From Desulfuromonadaceae bacterium GWB2_53_15 (GTDB lineage: Bacteria > Desulfobacterota > Desulfuromonadia > Geobacterales > Pseudopelobacteraceae): a stretch of DNA of 5,475 bases. The notes under the pieces were generated by a model. It worked only from the letters and a program-made list of their open reading frames with translations, searched no databases and was not told the origin of the DNA. The stretch lies in assembly GCA_001824455.1 (NCBI GenBank), contig MHXL01000088.1:1-5475 (forward strand), written 5' to 3'. Every line of letters begins with the position of its first letter. Position 1 is the stretch's first letter. Positions 4,369 through 5,475 of this stretch are shown in pieces. The translations under genes were made by a program, and so were the position numbers.

Positions 4369-5475
4369 GGTTCCTGTTCCATCTGCACGGTAAAATCATT
4401 CATCTGATAGATAACCTTGCCGTCAACAGCCAGGTAGCCGTTGGCGGTGAGGATACGCTGCGTGTCGTCCACGGCCGTGATCCAGGCCTGCACGGTGACT
4501 AATTTGTTGTTTGGCACAACCTGGCCGCGGTACAGCCAGCTGTGGCGATGTCCCAGGGCGACAACGGCCAGGGTGTTGCCCACCTGCCAGCCCCAGCGCT
4601 CTACAGCCGCAAACTTGACCAGTTGCAGGAACGATTCCAGCCCCAGCGAGCCAGGGGTGACCGGGTCTTCGTAGAAATGGGCCTTGAAGAACCATTCGTC
4701 CGGATCAACCTGCTTGGTCCCGCGCAGGTAACCGAGGCCGGCTGGTCCGCCATCCGGGACAAATAGCTCGATCCGATCGATCATGCGCAGCATCTTGTCC
4801 GGAAAAGGGGCTGACTCGGGGAAAGACAGGCTTTGGCCGCGAGCGCTCTCCTCCAGCGTCGGCTGGTACGGTTTGGCGTCGCGGATCCCGACCTGGGCTG
4901 CCAGGGCTTCTCTGGAAAAGAAGCCGAACATGGTATCGCCTTCGTAGAGGATCCCCTGGCGATCGGCCACGCTGAAGTCGTACTCCTGAATGATCATGCC
5001 GCCGCTGGTGGCAACCTTCTTCAGCGTGGCGCAGCAGGTCAGGGTGCCGCTGTGCGGGGTGACCGGACGGTGCTGGATGGCGCTGCCGCCCAGGTTGCGG
5101 AAGGAGATGTCGGTGGGGCTGGTCAGGGCCGAACCAACATAGGCTGCCAGCCAGCCGCACGGCTGCAGGGCTGCTTCAAGCAGCACGGCAAAAGGCATGC
5201 GCGGCTGGCGCTCGGCAGCGAAATACCATTCATCAGCAGGGATGTCGTACTGGGCCTCGACACTGGCGCCGGCGACCATCTGCCACGGCTCGCCCCTGAG
5301 TGCCGTGACCCGGTCCATGAACTGGTAGGGCGGGCCTGGCAGGCGGGCGATCTTGCGTGCGCTGTCGAAGATCAGGTACGGTTCGCCGAAGCCTTCGGAG
5401 GGCTTGCCGTTACTGTAGGCCAGAATCTGCTGCTTGGTATAGATGGCTGGTTTGTTCCCCTCACCCCTGCCCTCT
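4365..5475 (-). CDS. C-terminal FabA-like dehydratase region of a PfaC/HglC-type multidomain lipid synthase (5' part outside window)
   Basis: The frame is open from the window edge to the TGA at 4367-4365, giving 369 residues; the gene starts outside the window. The ATG at 5318 is internal: the 52 residues before it (for example GFGEPYLIFDSARKIARLPG) are standard lead-in of PfaC-type dehydratase domains. Two hotdog halves follow. The first (about 83-195) has EWYFAAERQPRMPFAVLLE and SFRNLGG but no histidine at the catalytic position. The second (about 220-365) has FFKAHFYEDPVTPGSLGLE with catalytic His266 and a Glu280 where FabA has Asp, then GHRHSWLYRGQVVP and a terminal GKVIYQMNDFTVQ. One active site per double hotdog fits dehydration or isomerisation of 3-hydroxyacyl-ACP during polyunsaturated chain building. 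The gene overlaps oleA by ATGA. Keto-synthase domains expected further upstream in such proteins are not visible, so a shorter stand-alone dehydratase is possible; hence no symbol. Confidence 0.85.
   Translation of the reverse strand, partial: EGRGEGNKPAIYTKQQILAYSNGKPSEGFGEPYLIFDSARKIARLPGPPYQFMDRVTALRGEPWQMVAGASVEAQYDIPADEWYFAAERQPRMPFAVLLEAALQPCGWLAAYVGSALTSPTDISFRNLGGSAIQHRPVTPHSGTLTCCATLKKVATSGGMIIQEYDFSVADRQGILYEGDTMFGFFSREALAAQVGIRDAKPYQPTLEESARGQSLSFPESAPFPDKMLRMIDRIELFVPDGGPAGLGYLRGTKQVDPDEWFFKAHFYEDPVTPGSLGLESFLQLVKFAAVERWGWQVGNTLAVVALGHRHSWLYRGQVVPNNKLVTVQAWITAVDDTQRILTANGYLAVDGKVIYQMNDFTVQMEQEP

Noticed and set aside
3529..4407. Open frame (292 codons) on the plus strand opposite oleA
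   Set aside because: Antisense to oleA, which has all catalytic residues; the translation shows no family features.

Overview
The window is a tightly packed, wholly minus-strand operon for long-chain olefin (head-to-head hydrocarbon) biosynthesis. In transcription order, from high to low coordinates, it holds: the 3' end of a large PfaC/HglC-type secondary-lipid synthase gene (4365-5475, cut by the window edge); oleA (3325-4368); oleB (2408-3331); a small AT-rich DUF559 endonuclease-like gene (1941-2327) flanked by two palindromic GC-rich repeats; oleC (184-1833); and the first 62 codons of oleD (1-187, cut by the window edge). The whole oleABCD set is present in the canonical order, apart from the missing end of oleD.

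How the genes work together (family knowledge): OleA condenses two activated acyl chains to a 2-alkyl-3-ketoalkanoic acid. OleD reduces the ketone. OleC uses ATP to close a beta-lactone. OleB removes CO2 to leave a cis internal olefin. Synthase gene and oleA share ATGA, oleA and oleB overlap by 7 nt, and oleC and oleD share GTGA, so translational coupling runs through the cluster. The synthase fragment is a FabA-like dehydratase end of the kind found in polyunsaturated fatty acid synthases. The operon may therefore make polyunsaturated chains and pass them to OleA, as proposed for the polyunsaturated C31 olefin of Shewanella. Here that link would be hard-wired in one transcript.

The one break in the tight packing is between oleB and oleC (1834-2407). 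It holds the DUF559 gene and two related inverted-repeat elements. This stretch looks recently acquired: part of the DUF559 gene counts to about 38% G+C, against a sampled oleC block of about 73%. The repeats also supply the last codons and the stop of both oleB and the DUF559 gene, giving both proteins the same tail (GNLTTP...). A short open stretch ending in TAA directly against the oleC ATG may be the remains of the ancestral oleB end.

Organism: GC-rich chromosomal DNA, ole genes linked to a Pfa-like synthase, and the DUF559/repeat style together suggest a Geobacter/Pelobacter-type member of the Desulfuromonadota. This is inference from gene content only. No RNA gene, CRISPR array or convincing promoter was seen. 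The operon promoter must lie beyond the high-coordinate edge or inside the synthase gene.
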